A DNA stretch of 64,000 bases from assembly GCF_033807575.1 (NCBI RefSeq), contig NC_084725.1:2143001-2207000 (forward strand), in the 5' to 3' direction. The position numbers and the translations under genes were made by a program. Origin of the DNA: Cydia pomonella (lineage: Eukaryota; Arthropoda; Insecta; Lepidoptera; Tortricidae). Shown piece by piece: positions 11,248 to 22,374 of the stretch; the stretch's first letter is position 1; each line of letters begins with the position of its first letter. The notes under the pieces are model-generated. The model made no database searches. It was given only the letters and a program-made list of their open reading frames with translations, and was not told the DNA's origin.

Positions 11248-11722
11248 TTTTAGGGTTCCGTTCCTCAAAAGGAAAACCCTTGTAGGATCACTTTGTTTTC
11301 CGTCCGTCCGTCCGTCCGTCTGTTTGTCTGTCAAGATTCTTTATCTCGGGAACGCGTGGAGGTATCGAGTTGATATTGAAATCATATACTCAGCTCTACA
11401 GTCCATTGAAGCTGTGAAAAAATCAAACGTCTAAGTTAACGTAAAAAAATAAGCCGCAAGAACATACATTTTAACACTCTCAAGGGAATCAAAATTCATA
11501 GGGTACTTCTCGTTGACCTAGAACTATGAAACTTGGCAAGTAATATCTTCTTACAATTCATGATTTTGAGATTTTTCCCTGTATTGCTACAAATACAGGG
11601 TAAAATCACAAAATCATAAATTTGTAAAAAATAATTATAAAATAAAATAGAAGTTAATTAATTAGTACGGAAGTCTCGGTGAGCGAGTCCGACTAGCACC
11701 TGTCCGGTTTTCATCAATAGCA
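11248..11722. repeat. Dispersed lepidopteran repeat (GGGTTCCGTxxCTCAAAAGG type), copy 1
   Basis: Begins near AGGGTTCCGTTCCTCAAAAG and contains a CCGTCCGTCCGTCCGTCTG tract, TATCTCGGGAACGCG, TACTTCTCGTTGACCTAGAA and GAGTCCGACTAGCACCTG. A reverse-oriented copy with the same block order is at 46917-47370. It has no coding frame; class unknown. Confidence 0.7.
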
Positions 11723-12063
11723 CCATTGAGGTTCCAGGAGGCTTGATCTCATGACCTTCCAGTTATTTACCAATTTAAGGATTAAAAGGTATATGTTTCA
11801 ACTTTCTTAAACAGTATGACGATAGTCAAAATAAATTGAGTACTTAACTTTTAAATTTACGCATACATCGTAGCAAAATTGAGCTTATGATTTATAACGT
11901 AATGTGAAAGCTTGTGTGACAAATTAGTAGTAGTAATAGACTACAACTTGTATTATTACATGTAGAATTATAGCTTTAAGTGTGCGTGTGTAATGAATTA
12001 GTGTTATTTTCCTAACAATTACCTTGCTCAATATTAAAGAGGAATAATTAAGCATAGACTCCG

Positions 12064-12349
12064 TCAGTTTTGGTACCAAAACGCTTATTATTTTCGTAGT
12101 CGACATCTAGCATCGAGTAGCGGAATAGTACCGCTACTTGATACTAGATGTCTCGAGTGTCGCGACTCACGAAAATTGTGTTGCTCAACAATTTACAACT
12201 AATATTTACAAGCAGCAGGAGCTTTGTTGAGCAGAACAGAGATTTCGTTCCTCGCAACATCTATTGCCAAGTAGCAGTAATGATAATTCAGCTACTCATT
12301 TCTAGATGTCGATTACGAAAATAATAAGCGTTTTTGGTACCAAAACTGA
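12064..12349. mobile_element. 286-bp MITE with TCAGTTTTGGTACCAAAA termini
   Basis: Left arm TCAGTTTTGGTACCAAAACG, CTTATTATTTTCGTA, TCGACATCTAG. The right arm is the near-perfect reverse complement ending at 12349. A nested palindrome (GACATCTAG..GAGTAGCGG / CCGCTACT..CTAGATGTC) lies near the left arm. It is in the Shal intron between exons 9170 and 12708. Confidence 0.82.
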
Positions 12350-12581
12350 TGTATGGAGTGAAAACTCCATGTACTTTTTTCTCTATATCAATAATTGACA
12401 GGTAGATGTAATGATTATCCTTCTATAAATACTTTACTACTGCAGAACTTTGATATCATTATTACCTTTGCTCAGTAGCTCTCCAGTTTGACCTGTAAGT
12501 CTTTAGCTTTAAACAAAGCTCAGCCATTGATTTTGCATACCATACCCAAGGGCCATGGAACACACGCTCAGAGCATCAGGA

Positions 12582-12638
12582 GTGTGCACGCCCGACGCTG
12601 ACGCCACAAATATATGGCGGTCAGCGAGCATGCACGCT
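12582..12638. repeat. Imperfect GC-rich hairpin downstream of a Shal splice donor
   Basis: GTGCACGC..CGCTGACGCCA pairs with TGGCGGTCAGCGAGCATGCACGC across an AT-rich loop. It sits in the intron about 65 bases after the donor of the 12708-12896 exon. It may be a tiny MITE remnant or an RNA structure; function unknown. Confidence 0.55.
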
Positions 12639-12707
12639 CGTGACGCTCGGAGCGCGCGTTACGTGATAGGGCCATTAAAAACTAGCACTTGCCCAGTCAA
12701 TACTCAC

Positions 12708-12896
12708 CGTGGTGCGCTCCAAGCACCGCAGCAGATGATGATGCTGCAACTCGAAGATGTCTTCATCTCGTCCAGCGTCGTCCAGCTCCACGCCGGACTC
12801 CTGCGCAGCCAGGCGAGCCTCGGCGGCTTTCTTCTTGGAGACGAATGCTGCGCCAGAAGATGCCTTGGCGATGCGGATACGGGCAAGGCGGGCTTT
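12708..12896 (-). CDS. Shal: Shal (Kv4) exon: proximal cytoplasmic C-terminus
   Basis: Sixty-three codons in phase 0 on the minus strand, beginning KARLARIRIAKASSGAAF and ending LLRCLERTT. The block includes the basic segment after S6, VSKKKAAEARLAAQESG, and the acidic-to-histidine stretch DEDIFELQHHHLL typical of Shal/Kv4. The acceptor is TTCCAG just above 12896 and the donor is GTGAGTA at 12707-12701. GC content is clearly higher than in the surrounding intron. Several open frames on the plus strand here (12555-12966) are shadows of this exon. Joining to 14181 gives QR/KA and joining to 9322 gives TT/DR, both without a frame break. In Kv4 channels this region binds cytosolic partners and affects surface expression; that is family knowledge. 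Confidence 0.96.
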
Positions 12897-13505
12897 CTGG
12901 AATTTGAGGATGTGGAGTTTAATTGTTATCTCTTTAGGATATTATTATAAAATTGGTGTATTGTGAAATTGGTGACACACGAGGGCGTCGGTAAGGCTAT
13001 AAAATGATTGTCTTTATAACTCTTAGCCTTCAAGGAAGACCAATCATCTGTAGTCATATAATATATGATTATCACCTATGAATTACATTTCATATCGTTC
13101 GGTCTCATAACTGTACCCAGGGATAAAGATTTTAATGAAAACCTTTAATGAGAAAAGCCCAGAATAAATGATAAATTTCACTTGTCCGCTCTCTTGTTAT
13201 AGTTCTAATGATAATAAATAGACCTGAAGTCAGTCACTGATTGGTACTGCCAATAATATCATGTTATGAGTAATTTTAACACTGAGCGCACAGTTCTCAG
13301 GATTTTGCAACCGCTAAGCTAAGACTATTATAATGTATTCCAGGTATTTTTATCTTTTAGTGCGCCAAATTATTAACGATACTTTAAGTGGCAATTGAAT
13401 AGAGCACAATATTAGCTGTAGCCATATAAGAACAAAAGTTTCTTTTGCTACTTTTTTGGGTCCAATGAGAAAAGCTTAGACTAGAGTTGTTATAGCAGTT
13501 CTTAC

Positions 13506-13658
13506 CCGACGGGCTTTCCTTTCATTAGTACGGATTTACCATCAGAACCAAAGAAGTGTTCTGATGGTAAATCCGTGAGTAATTGGACATGATGACCGGC
13601 ACAGGCAAAGAGATCACAAGCACTCCAGAGAACTAGCATACGCCGTCCACGATCTTGC
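13506..13658 (-). pseudogene. Decayed tandem copy of the Shal S6 exon (copy C)
   Basis: A second degenerate copy of the S6 exon, recognisable from KIV(D)GVC through LPVPVI to YHQN, with the same TAG stop as copy B and the same GGTTGCAAGATC upstream junction. B and C therefore derive from one already broken duplicate. The donor sequence GTAAG (13505-13501) is intact. After YHQN the copy is interrupted by a perfect 19-bp inverted repeat around a 9-base loop (13530-13576), made by a back-copied stretch of the exon itself. A possible remnant of a fourth copy (GATTTTGCAACCGCT) is at 13301-13315. Confidence 0.82.
13530..13576. repeat. Perfect 19-bp inverted repeat with 9-base loop inside pseudo-exon C
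   Basis: Left arm 13530-13548 (ACGGATTTACCATCAGAAC), loop CAAAGAAGT, right arm 13558-13576 exactly complementary. The right arm is the Shal-derived sequence, and the left arm is its reverse complement, added nearby. Confidence 0.9.
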
Positions 13659-13870
13659 AACCGCTATGTACTGCTACGGTTTGTGATTGTATAATCCAGC
13701 ATAACATTAAAGACTTTCAGTTCAAAAATCCAAAGACATTACGAAAAACTGCTCTTTGGACTAACCAATTTTACCATACTACTAAGTTTTATCCCATCTT
13801 ATCCATGATACTAACGTGTTTTTGGATGTTTAAATGAGAGAAGACCAATGATGATTATGATGATTTTTAC

Positions 13871-14005
13871 CAGAGAGCGAGCACATGCCACATCAGCTCT
13901 CTGGTTCTGATGGTAGATCCGTGAGAAGTTGGACACGATGACCGGCACAGACAAAGCAATCACGAGGACTCTAGAGAGCTAGCATACGCCGCCCACGATC
14001 TTGCA
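13871..14005 (-). pseudogene. Decayed tandem copy of the Shal S6 exon (copy B)
   Basis: The minus strand matches the exon at 14181-14343 from KIVGGVC to QRAD at high nucleotide identity, with intronic flank also duplicated on the donor side. The reading frame has TAG where the real exon has a Ser codon (KIVGGVC then stop). The last seven codons have drifted, although a GTAAAA donor-like site remains at 13870. The first eleven codons (the YGDMVPGTIAG part) are absent and replaced by sequence shared with copy C (GCGGTTGCAAGATC). It lies inside the intron between two real exons, so it is a non-functional duplicate, not a usable alternative exon. Confidence 0.85.
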
Positions 14006-14180
14006 ACCGCTTGTACAGCTAATGTTTATGACATTGTAAACTACTTTCATCTCAAAAATCAAAGGACATTACGAATTCCGAAAAATGCCGTTTGGTCTAA
14101 ACAATATCCCATTTTACAAATGACACGTGTTTTTGAGCGTTTGAATGAAGGAACACGTCGATGATTATGACGATTCTTAC

Positions 14181-14343
14181 CCGCTGCGCCTTCCTCTTAT
14201 CAGCTCTCTGGTTCTGATGGTAGATCCGCGAGAAGTTGGACACGATGACCGGCACAGGCAGAGCGATCACGAGCACTCCAGACAGCGAGCATACGCCGCC
14301 TACGATCTTGCCCGCGATCGTGCCTGGGACCATGTCACCGTAC
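14181..14343 (-). CDS. Shal: Shal (Kv4) exon: end of selectivity filter and S6
   Basis: Internal exon of the Kv4/Shal A-type potassium channel, a plasma-membrane tetramer. The minus strand encodes 54 residues starting YGDMVPGTIAGK, through GVLVIALPVPVIVSNFS (S6 with the PVPVIV gating hinge) and ending RADKRKAQR; this is close to Drosophila Shal as I remember it. The acceptor is a polypyrimidine tract plus CAG just above 14343, and the donor GTAAG lies at 14180-14176. The exon opens with the third base of the Gly codon of TLGYGD, so the intron interrupts the selectivity filter codons. It ends in phase 0 and joins 12896. Decayed tandem copies lie downstream at 13871-14005 and 13506-13658. The upstream exon (T1, S1-S5, pore helix) was not found in the window. 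Confidence 0.96.
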
Positions 14344-15896
14344 CTGGAAAGGAGAAGTTATGGTTAGATTTGTATAGCTATTGATTTTAACTGTACCTAA
14401 CGATGTCCATAAACCAACAATGTTTATAATTGGCCAAATTTTTCATGGCAATCCTGAGACTAAGTATTTTTAAACTGCTAGAAATGGGTGTTAAGAGACT
14501 AATTTTCATTAAATGTCACTTATACGTAAATAATCCAAGGCCTATTTTAAATCCTCAAACATTAATAATTTTATATATAAACTGTTATACAAAATCACAA
14601 ACAAGTAACAGCATTTAAACGTCAATCAAACAAAAAAATAACATTATTTCGAAACTAGAATGTTCAGTTATGCCACTGACTTTTCATGCTTCTTCGGAGA
14701 TTAATGTTAATAATAAAAAACATGAAATATTTTGACAACACAATGAGAGTTATATTGCAATGTCAGCCATAAAATAAAAACAACAAAGTCAAAAATTAAG
14801 AAATTGTTCCTTTTAATTCGAGTGTTAAATGATCGGGTGCATATACACAAACATTTATAGTTTTATCTCACCTCCACTATGACAGAAACGACGCTTTTAT
14901 TACAAATTATAATTCTTCTGAATTTTTGTTTTGTTTCTAAATAGTAATTCATTGTTTTCGTTCGGGTTGTATTTTTGGCAGACAAATATAAGTGATTCCC
15001 AGAATTAGTACTACTTTTAGAAAGTGGGCAATTACATTAATATTCTTAAAAAATGTTATTTACTTTAACAAATCAAGTTAACTGAAATTGGCAATATATA
15101 TTTATTTACTCAACAACGTTGTCAGCAAAATACAAGAAAATTACCAATCTGCAGTCATGCTACATTTCCAAACCATCAACATTTCATCAGGTATCCAACA
15201 TTTGTTGTGTCTGATCTCGTAAGTTTTACATGTGCGTTGTCAGAACTTGTCACATCAATCGCGAGCACATTTGGATGGTTGCCAGAGAGTTGATTAGTAC
15301 CTACTTTGAAAGAGAATCCGGAATTGACATCCGTTTTTCGTTTCATTCGGGACACTGACGGGTTGTACGCTACGCTTAATTTTCTGTTTACAATAGTTCT
15401 TGTAGTAACGAAATGGCCAAGTCACATACAGAAAATATTAAAAAATTATAATATTAAAGAAAACCAACTAGAGCCAAAAATGTCTAGGTTGTAGCTGTCG
15501 AAGCTATAGAAAGTGACACATTATATTGAGTGATGTTATAGGGAGTTTACACCTTTTACTAAGGTGTAGAGTTTGTAAAGTTAATAGGGCTTGTAGAGTT
15601 AGGGCGTGTAGAGTGCTTAGCTTGGCTCTACATGAGGTCTGAAAACTTTTTGACAATGCGAGTCATATATGGTCTCGTCTTGACAATATTTTACATGAAA
15701 ATGTTTTTGGTGGGATACAGTTATTTATAAAATATGAGACGTATTCTGATTGATATTACAAGTTATATAGTGTTATAACTGACGTTTCTGATTGAAGAAA
15801 AAAAAGATTAATGAACTAGGGAATTTATCAATTATATCCTTAGAGGATTTTAAATTAAATAAAATAAAATAAACATTTATTTCAGAATTAAATTTC

Positions 15897-15924
15897 CATA
15901 TTATATTATATTATATTATATTAG
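15897..15924. repeat. (TTATA)n microsatellite
   Basis: About five TTATA units in a row, ending TTAG. Confidence 0.85.
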
Positions 15925-16257
15925 TAACTTATTACCTAATATACTAAACCTATATTAATAACTATTTTATTTTATAATGTAGTACACTAGCTTGATTATT
16001 ATGGGCATGTAGGCTACTCCAGTACTGCCAGAAAGCGCCATCTACCCTGTCCGCGACTGTGGCAAGATTTAACAATTTGAGGCGCCTTTAAGAGCTTGCC
16101 CCTCTGTTGAAAACCTCGGCCAATGGTCATATGTACCTATTGTATGGACTGACGTTTATCTGACATGGCTATTTGTACGTTCAAGTGTCATACATTCGAC
16201 GTGCCCCTCCCCCGCATAAATCAGCAGACTGTTTTGTACAAAAAAAATACAGACAAG

Positions 16258-16512
16258 GCATCATCATTATCCTTGCCTTATCCCATTTACTTGGGGTCGG
16301 CACATCTAACACTCTGGCGCCATTTTTGGCGGTCTTTTGTCATATCCGGCGTCAAGCCTTGTCAGTAGGTCTTGTTTGATGGTCGAAGCCCAGTTTGTCA
16401 GCGGTCGGCCTCTTCCCCTTGTAACCCCAGCACCTTCGGTGGTTACACTCCTTGTAATATGGTCATCATGAACATGGCCAAACCATCGCAATCTGCTTTC
16501 GCGCATTGTATA
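16258..16512 (-). pseudogene. RTE-type LINE 3' end fragment
   Basis: The minus strand encodes RLRWFGHV followed by RGRGRPLTNWASTIKQDL, the C-terminal signature seen in the better preserved RTE copy at 52253-53499 (RLKWYGHVMRR, GRGRPLTTW). Only the last about 65 codons remain, ending in the 3' region with CCAAGTAAATGGGATAAGGC. 5'-truncated and inactive. Confidence 0.75.
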
Positions 16513-17092
16513 ACAGAGAATATAAAACGTCTAATTTCAAAAATCGTAACGGAACGCAAAATTAAGTTTACAATTTCACAAACCTAAAGCTAACTTACTA
16601 CCATTTGCTTAGTAAACAAATCCTTCGTTCCCACAGTGTTTGTTCCAACTCTGTTTACATTTCATTGACGTCAAGGAATTTACGATTTCACGGTGTAAAG
16701 GTGTTTTTGTGTTTACCTGGTCTAGATTTGAGAACGTCAAAAATAACAAGTATTTGCGTATCGAGGTTTTGAATATACACTTCATAGGCTAGATGGCAAA
16801 AATTGTATTAAAGGTATCAATCGATCAGGTTTGTTCATAGGATCTAATGTCTTTATGGAACCCGTTGCATTAAATCAATACAAAAGTCCAAAATGATAGT
16901 CCTACTATAGTATTTCACTCGCGAAACGCTCCTAATAAAACCATAAGTGAACGTGACGTCACGGTCACTGAGAGCCCATCTTGAAATATGGAAACATGTG
17001 ATCTGAGACATTTCTTACTTCACTGCTCTAGTTATAATATATACTATACCCGGTGAGGACCACGATCATCAGTCATAAGGAAACTACCGCAA

Positions 17093-17109
17093 AGAGAGAG
17101 AGAGAGAGA
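17093..17109. repeat. (GA)n microsatellite
   Basis: Uninterrupted GA repeat of about eight units. Confidence 0.85.
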
Positions 17110-18000
17110 ATAGGAGAAATAATAATATCGTCATGGAGTCCCTAATTAATTGGTTTAATACAAACTCCCCAAAAGCCTTATCAATTCAAAGTCCTCTAGT
17201 TTGCTAACTCAGTTAAACCAGATGTTTCATAATCCGACATTTGTACAAATACAAAACTAACTTTGCCACCCAAAAACCTACCCAAAGTTTAAGACATAAG
17301 CACTAAAATTAAAGAAGAAAAGTTTGTAACTGAATTTAGAACTAAAATCTTGCAACAGCTTAAAATCTACCAACTTATATTTGCTGCTTAAAAACTCCAA
17401 ATTGTATCTTTTTTCTATAGACTTACGTAGTGAAATCCTTCAATATGGTATTTATCGTGTGCTTCGGTGGATGGGAAAAGATTTTGGGTATACTGTAAAA
17501 GTTTTTATTGGTGTTAAAAGATGCTTCCGGGAGTATTTTGGTTAGCCCTCAAGGATTTTGTTATCTCTTATCACAAACGTTTTTTACTGCTTTGGTAAGA
17601 GTTTGTGAAGGTTTCAGTACAGGTACCTTGACATATCTTTTCTTGGTCAACTATTTTAACAATTTATATGATGATCGAAAGTAGAAATCACTGATTAGGA
17701 TAATGTTGACAAGGATTATGACATTTTAAGATAATTTGAATATGTATGCGAACATATTTGTGAATAATCATAATAAGTGCTTGTTTATTGCGTAACTTGT
17801 ATTGTTTTTTAAGTTAGCTATTTATAAGTTGTCTTTAAGTGAAATTTCTGCAATTTCTTAGACAATAAAGATTCTTTAAACCGAATAATCACTAGATTTT
17901 AACCCTTACACCGACAAAAATAAACGGAGTGTCGTGAGTACAAGGCTCCTCTGTTCTAAATATTTGTAATAATAATAAGATATTAAATGAATAAAGAGAA

Positions 18001-18253
18001 TAATAATAAATATTAATGGACATTATTACACAAATTGACTAAGTCCCACAGTAAGCTTGTGTTGAGGGTACTTAGGCAACTATATATATAATATATAAAT
18101 ATTTATAAATACTTAAATACATAGAAAACACCCATGACTTAGGAACAAATAAAACACACATCACACGAATAAATGCCCTTACCAGGATTTGAACCCGGGA
18201 CCATCGGCGTCGTAGGCAGGGTCATTACCCACTATTAGGCCAGACCGGTCGTC
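18001..18253 (-). mobile_element. SINE family B, near full length
   Basis: Reads on the minus strand from GACGACCGGTCTGGCCTA (18253) through a tRNA-like B box (GGTTCAAATCC) to TAATGTCC.TTAATATTTAT. Same order as 63197-63454. The A box TGGCCTAATAGTGGG carries one change. Confidence 0.88.
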
Positions 18254-18598
18254 ATCGGTGTGATGATTTTGGTAATGTATAATTCTTTTGATATATAACA
18301 TTGGTGTTATCAATTAATATTTGTATTTGGTAACGAATTCAAAAGGGGGTCAAATATATATTCTGGACATTGCCGAATTAAGGGAAAACTTTTAAGTTTA
18401 TTAGTATCATGAAATAGCATTTACTATCCATCTGCTTCTAAATATAATAAGTTCTTTGTTAAAAATTTCATATTTTATACCAGCTTCTATTGCTGACTGT
18501 ACTTTTCTTTCTACAGGCAACTAATAGTCATCGAGTTAATTTTAACAAACCCAAACACAATTAATTTTGATAGATATAGAGAGTTTGACGTCTTAAAC

Positions 18599-18802
18599 CA
18601 GTGGTGGGCAAAGTACGGCCCGCGGACCAGCTCCGGCCCGCGCAAGGCTTTCATCCGGCCCGCCGCCGGTCCTTCGAAATAATTAGTATATAGCTCGAGA
18701 GATAACGGTTTCAAATCAAAATGTATTTATACTGCAGTTCCGGCCCTCCTCGGATTTTTTTAAATTTTCTGGCCCCCCATGAAAAAAGTTTGCCCACCAC
18801 TG
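18599..18802. mobile_element. hAT-like MITE with CAGTGGTGGGCAAA termini
   Basis: 204 bp with terminal inverted repeats CAGTGGTGGGCAAA and TTTGCCCACCACTG, and GC-rich subterminal TACGGCCCGCGG / CCGGCCC blocks typical of widespread hAT MITEs. The flanking octamers (TCTTAAAC and TCCTGCTA) have drifted, so the target duplication is not certain. Confidence 0.85.
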
Positions 18803-18822
18803 TCCTGCTAACGCTGCTGCAA

Positions 18823-19149
18823 GCGCTGGTGGCCTAGCGGTAAGAGCGTGCGACTTGCAATCCGGAGGTCGCGGGTTCAAACCCCGGCTCGTAGCAATGA
18901 ATTTTTCGGAACTTATGTACGAAATATCATTTGATATTTACCAGTCGCTTTTCGGGGAAGGAAAACATCGTGAGGAAACCGGACTAATCCCAACAAGGCC
19001 TAGTTTACCCTCTGGGTTGGAAGGTCAGATAGCAGTCGCTTTCGTAAAAACTAGTGCTTACGCTAAATCTTGGGATTAGTTGTCAAGCGGGCCCCAGGCT
19101 CCCATAAGCCGTGGCAAAATGCCGGGACAACTCGAGGAAGAAGAAGAAG
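18823..19149 (+). mobile_element. SINE family A with tRNA-like head and (GAA)n tail
   Basis: Starts GCGCTGGTGGCCTAGCGGTA (A box) with B box GGGTTCAAACCCCGG, followed by a non-tRNA body and a GGAAGAAGAAGAAG tail. It is nearly identical to 63458-63780. It carries a 74-codon open frame that is also open in the other copy; because the copies are young this is not evidence of a protein. HaSE-type SINEs of noctuid moths have this structure; I cannot fix the exact family. Confidence 0.9.
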
Positions 19150-19797
19150 GTCTACTGTCCTTAAAATGTTGTATTAAATTACAAGCACATATCAGCTTTC
19201 GTGAATTAAGTATTGTAGCCGGGTCTACCTTAGTCCGATAATGAAGAGAATTTCAAAGACTTTAAGCCCTAAGTTCTATAATTAATTAAAGTAGAATTTT
19301 ACTAACATACATACTTAAATCGACCGGCTGTATTGCTAAAATGCCAAAACAAAAAAAATTGGCGATGGAATAAAAGTTTCACTTTAATTAAACCTAATAA
19401 AGATAGGTGTTCTGCATTCCGATAGTAATCAACAGCAACAGTCTTGCATCAATGTCATTACGTCAACTGCGGATAATGCATAAATGCACCAATTGCACTG
19501 CGGTGCAATCACAATTCAGGCTCATTATAGTTCGATCTGTCATCGGCTATGCATTATTTAGCGTGGTCACGGGTGTTATAGTAGTATTACTTTAGTACAG
19601 ATTTTATGTCTGATTCTGTCGTCAGGCAATCCGGCTCTGGAATGCACTCCCTCTCCCTATACGACAAGTGTCAAGCAAATTAGTGTGTTGTATGCAAGAC
19701 TGAATGTAGTCTGTAGGTCTATTAAGTCTTCAGTTGACATGTGTCTATATTTTCGATGTTCATTTCTTAAATACATATGGTTTTTGTTCATTTCTTA

Positions 19798-20260
19798 AAA
19801 GCGCAGATGCCCAGCCTTGCCGGTCTTCTCAAACAGAGACGCTAGCGGTGGCTGGGGCATGTGCACCGGATGGGACTAGAATACCTCGACGTGTCTTGCT
19901 TGGTGCAGTTGCGTATAAGGAACGTTGGAAGAGCGATGCTGCGCTTTAAAGACTGTGTTAAGCGAGACATGTCAGCATTTGAATCGACCACCATGCTTGG
20001 GAAACCTTAGCTGAAGACCGTGACGGATGGCGCAAGCGTGTTGTGGAGGGGAGAAGGCTATGCGACCAAGCCTGGCTTAATACATTAGATAGCAGAAGGT
20101 GTCGCAGAAAGCAAACCGGGACTAGAACTTCAGGTGGTATGAGCTTTCTCTGCCAAAAATGTGGGAGGTCGTGCCGCTCACGCATCGGCCTCCACAGTCA
20201 CCAAACCCGTTGTCTAAATAGTTATAATGCTTAGGTAAATTGTCTGCAATAGACGCAAAG
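19798..20260 (+). pseudogene. LINE reverse-transcriptase C-terminal remnant with zinc-knuckle end
   Basis: With several frameshifts the plus strand reads RWLGHVHRM, a degraded basic region, LRFKDCVKRDMSAF, then ETLAEDRDGWRKRVVEG and finally FLCQKCGRSCRSRIGLHSH..RC followed by a stop at 20216-20218. The order is that of the C-terminal tail of insect non-LTR reverse transcriptases. The RT core is absent. A second copy of its very end lies at 23399-23500. Confidence 0.75.
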
Positions 20261-20269
20261 GCCTGTGAT

Positions 20270-22374
20270 GTTATTCCCGAAAGTAGTCCCATATTCTACA
20301 TTGACGACGATGATGGGATAACTGCATAACATTACAAATACGTGCTACCACCGAAATAATTAGTATTCAAGCGGATACTCCTTGGTCATCTGCTAGTGCT
20401 GAGTGCGTTTGCTGATCGGGTGGATTACCTGATAATGTGGCATTGGGACGAGGCACCCGCTCCAGTGCGTGCCTCTGTTGTTTTTTGTTCTTTGTTGCTA
20501 ACCATTGTATTTAAATGTTTTGTTGTTGTTGTGAAGTACTAACCAATTAATGATTTTAATTTAATGTAATATATATATTAAATTACATTAAATTTTATCT
20601 GACGTTTCAGCCAGGTTGTACTAGCTGTGGGCTCGGAAGACTCTTTAGGGAGTCTTGTTAAAGTAAAACACTTTAGGTATTACATTAGAAAAGTACATAA
20701 TAAACAGTTAAACACAATTAATAAGTATAAAGGCGAACTTAGTATGTATTTATATATTACAACTGCATTAAAAAAAGAATTAATCAAATCGGTGTCAGTG
20801 TGAACATACATAAAAAATAGCTACAACCGAATACTGAACCTCCACCTTCTGGGAAAAGAATTCGGTTAGTAACTCAATTAAAACACAATGACAGCTTTTA
20901 CGATATAAAAATAACACCATCTCATCGTTCTGTATATTTTCAGATCGACCCTACGAAGGTTAAACTTTTACCAACCACACTAAAACCACCTTTATCTAGT
21001 CTGAATAGAGTTCAAAACTAAAATAGGTACAAGTGTTAAATTTGTTTACATATGTGGCTTAAATTATGTTGTTTATGTGATTTGAGATATGTTTATTGTT
21101 ACGTTAGAGTCGTGCGAGGAATTTTCATATGCTGTTGATAATTTGGCTTCCCGTCTGTAGGTCAAGTTTAACGTTGAAGTCATACTCCGTTTCTTGATTT
21201 TTCTTACCTCAAAAGTAGTGAATTGACTTTTTCTTCCGAAATTCTGGGGTTTCCATGATATCTAATATTGCGGTAATATAATATGTCAATGGTACTATAA
21301 TTCAGTGCATATAGTTACTCCAATTTAATTTTGGAGGAAAATTGTTACCGCTACATTTGCGATTATAGAATTTCTAATCTGAAAAAAACTGGGTATTGTT
21401 TGAGTAATTAATCTTTGACTCTGTGGATCTATCTGCTAGATCATTTATCAGTTTTAAATTAAAGTTCATCTTTCGACAGTGGATCGATCGTCTGTTTTTT
21501 GGTACATTTAGAAGTTTTAATATACTTTTTCCTACTTCTCTACAGTTGTCTGTCATTTATGCATTCATTAACACGAATATAAGAACATACATTAAAGGTT
21601 TTAAGAAAAATCTATATTGTCTATTCCTCATAACAGCACTTGTGCTTTAAATCGCTATAACGTTACTGAGATTAATGGCTACCAACCTAACAAAATCAAA
21701 ACTAATACAGTTTTAAACTAAGTGCATTGCTGCCAACTTACAAAATATTCATTTGGTTGCATAGTAAAAACAATTACTTCATAAGTCAGAAACACGTATG
21801 TGCCACCCGTAATATAGCAACACCCATAGACTACGAAGACCGCTTAGCGTTGCTTGTTAGTCTCCGTAGGCTACTGTGGCCAAAATCGAGAGAAAACTGT
21901 CCAAAAATTGAATTTAGCAAGGACCAAGTACCAGGGCCTCATGAGTTACGAGAAGGTGTCGCCGACCGGCCGGGCCGCGGCGGGCCGGGCGCGGAACAAG
22001 GGATGCTCGCTTATCTTAGCTATATACTTTTGCTTTGTTTACCTAAATTAAGATTTATTTTTGTTGACTCGTAGGTCAAAAAATGCTCGTGGCGTCGTAT
22101 TCGCCACTCGCCTTTTTTGACCCTTCTTATACAACTGTTGCATAAAATACTATAAGGGTTCTCTATCCGATACAACTAATAGTTGTTACATGTTTTGTAG
22201 TTTTTGTGCCGCTTTAAAAATAAATATTAAATAAATGAATGCTAAAGGTTCTCCCTTTCTGGCAAAGTTTTAATTTAGTAACTTAGTTTTTAATTGTTTG
22301 AGTTATTTCTTTCAGCTGGTTGGTCTGCCACCACTAATTATTTAAGTTATTCTCTGTCGATGTTTGACTATATA
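20270..22374. other. No gene recognised; one GC-rich patch
   Basis: AT-rich, with a palindromic AATTTAATGTAAT / ATTACATTAAATT at about 20555-20595. The region 21830-22110 has a GC-rich patch (GACCGGCCGGGCCGCGGCGG) that looks like the end of an unidentified repeat. Confidence 0.4.

Larger units (their letters stand above)
9663..12063. other. Shal intron, mostly AT-rich
   Basis: Part of the intron between exons 9322 and 12708. It holds the MITE at 10525 and the repeat at 11248; no further exon was recognised. Confidence 0.6.
14344..18000. other. Presumed Shal intron, low-complexity and AT-rich
   Basis: Contains only the microsatellites at 15897 and 17093 and the RTE tail at 16258. No Kv4 exon (T1, S1-S5) was seen on the minus strand. 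Confidence 0.5.

Noticed and set aside
12555..12966. Overlapping plus-strand open frames of 69-131 codons
   Set aside because: They are antisense shadows of the Shal exon 12708-12896, whose GC-rich codons keep other frames open.
18855..19079. 74-codon open frame present at 18855-19079 and almost identically at 63490-63714
   Set aside because: Both lie inside SINE A, which starts with a tRNA-like head and is transcribed by RNA polymerase III. Identity reflects young copies, not coding constraint.
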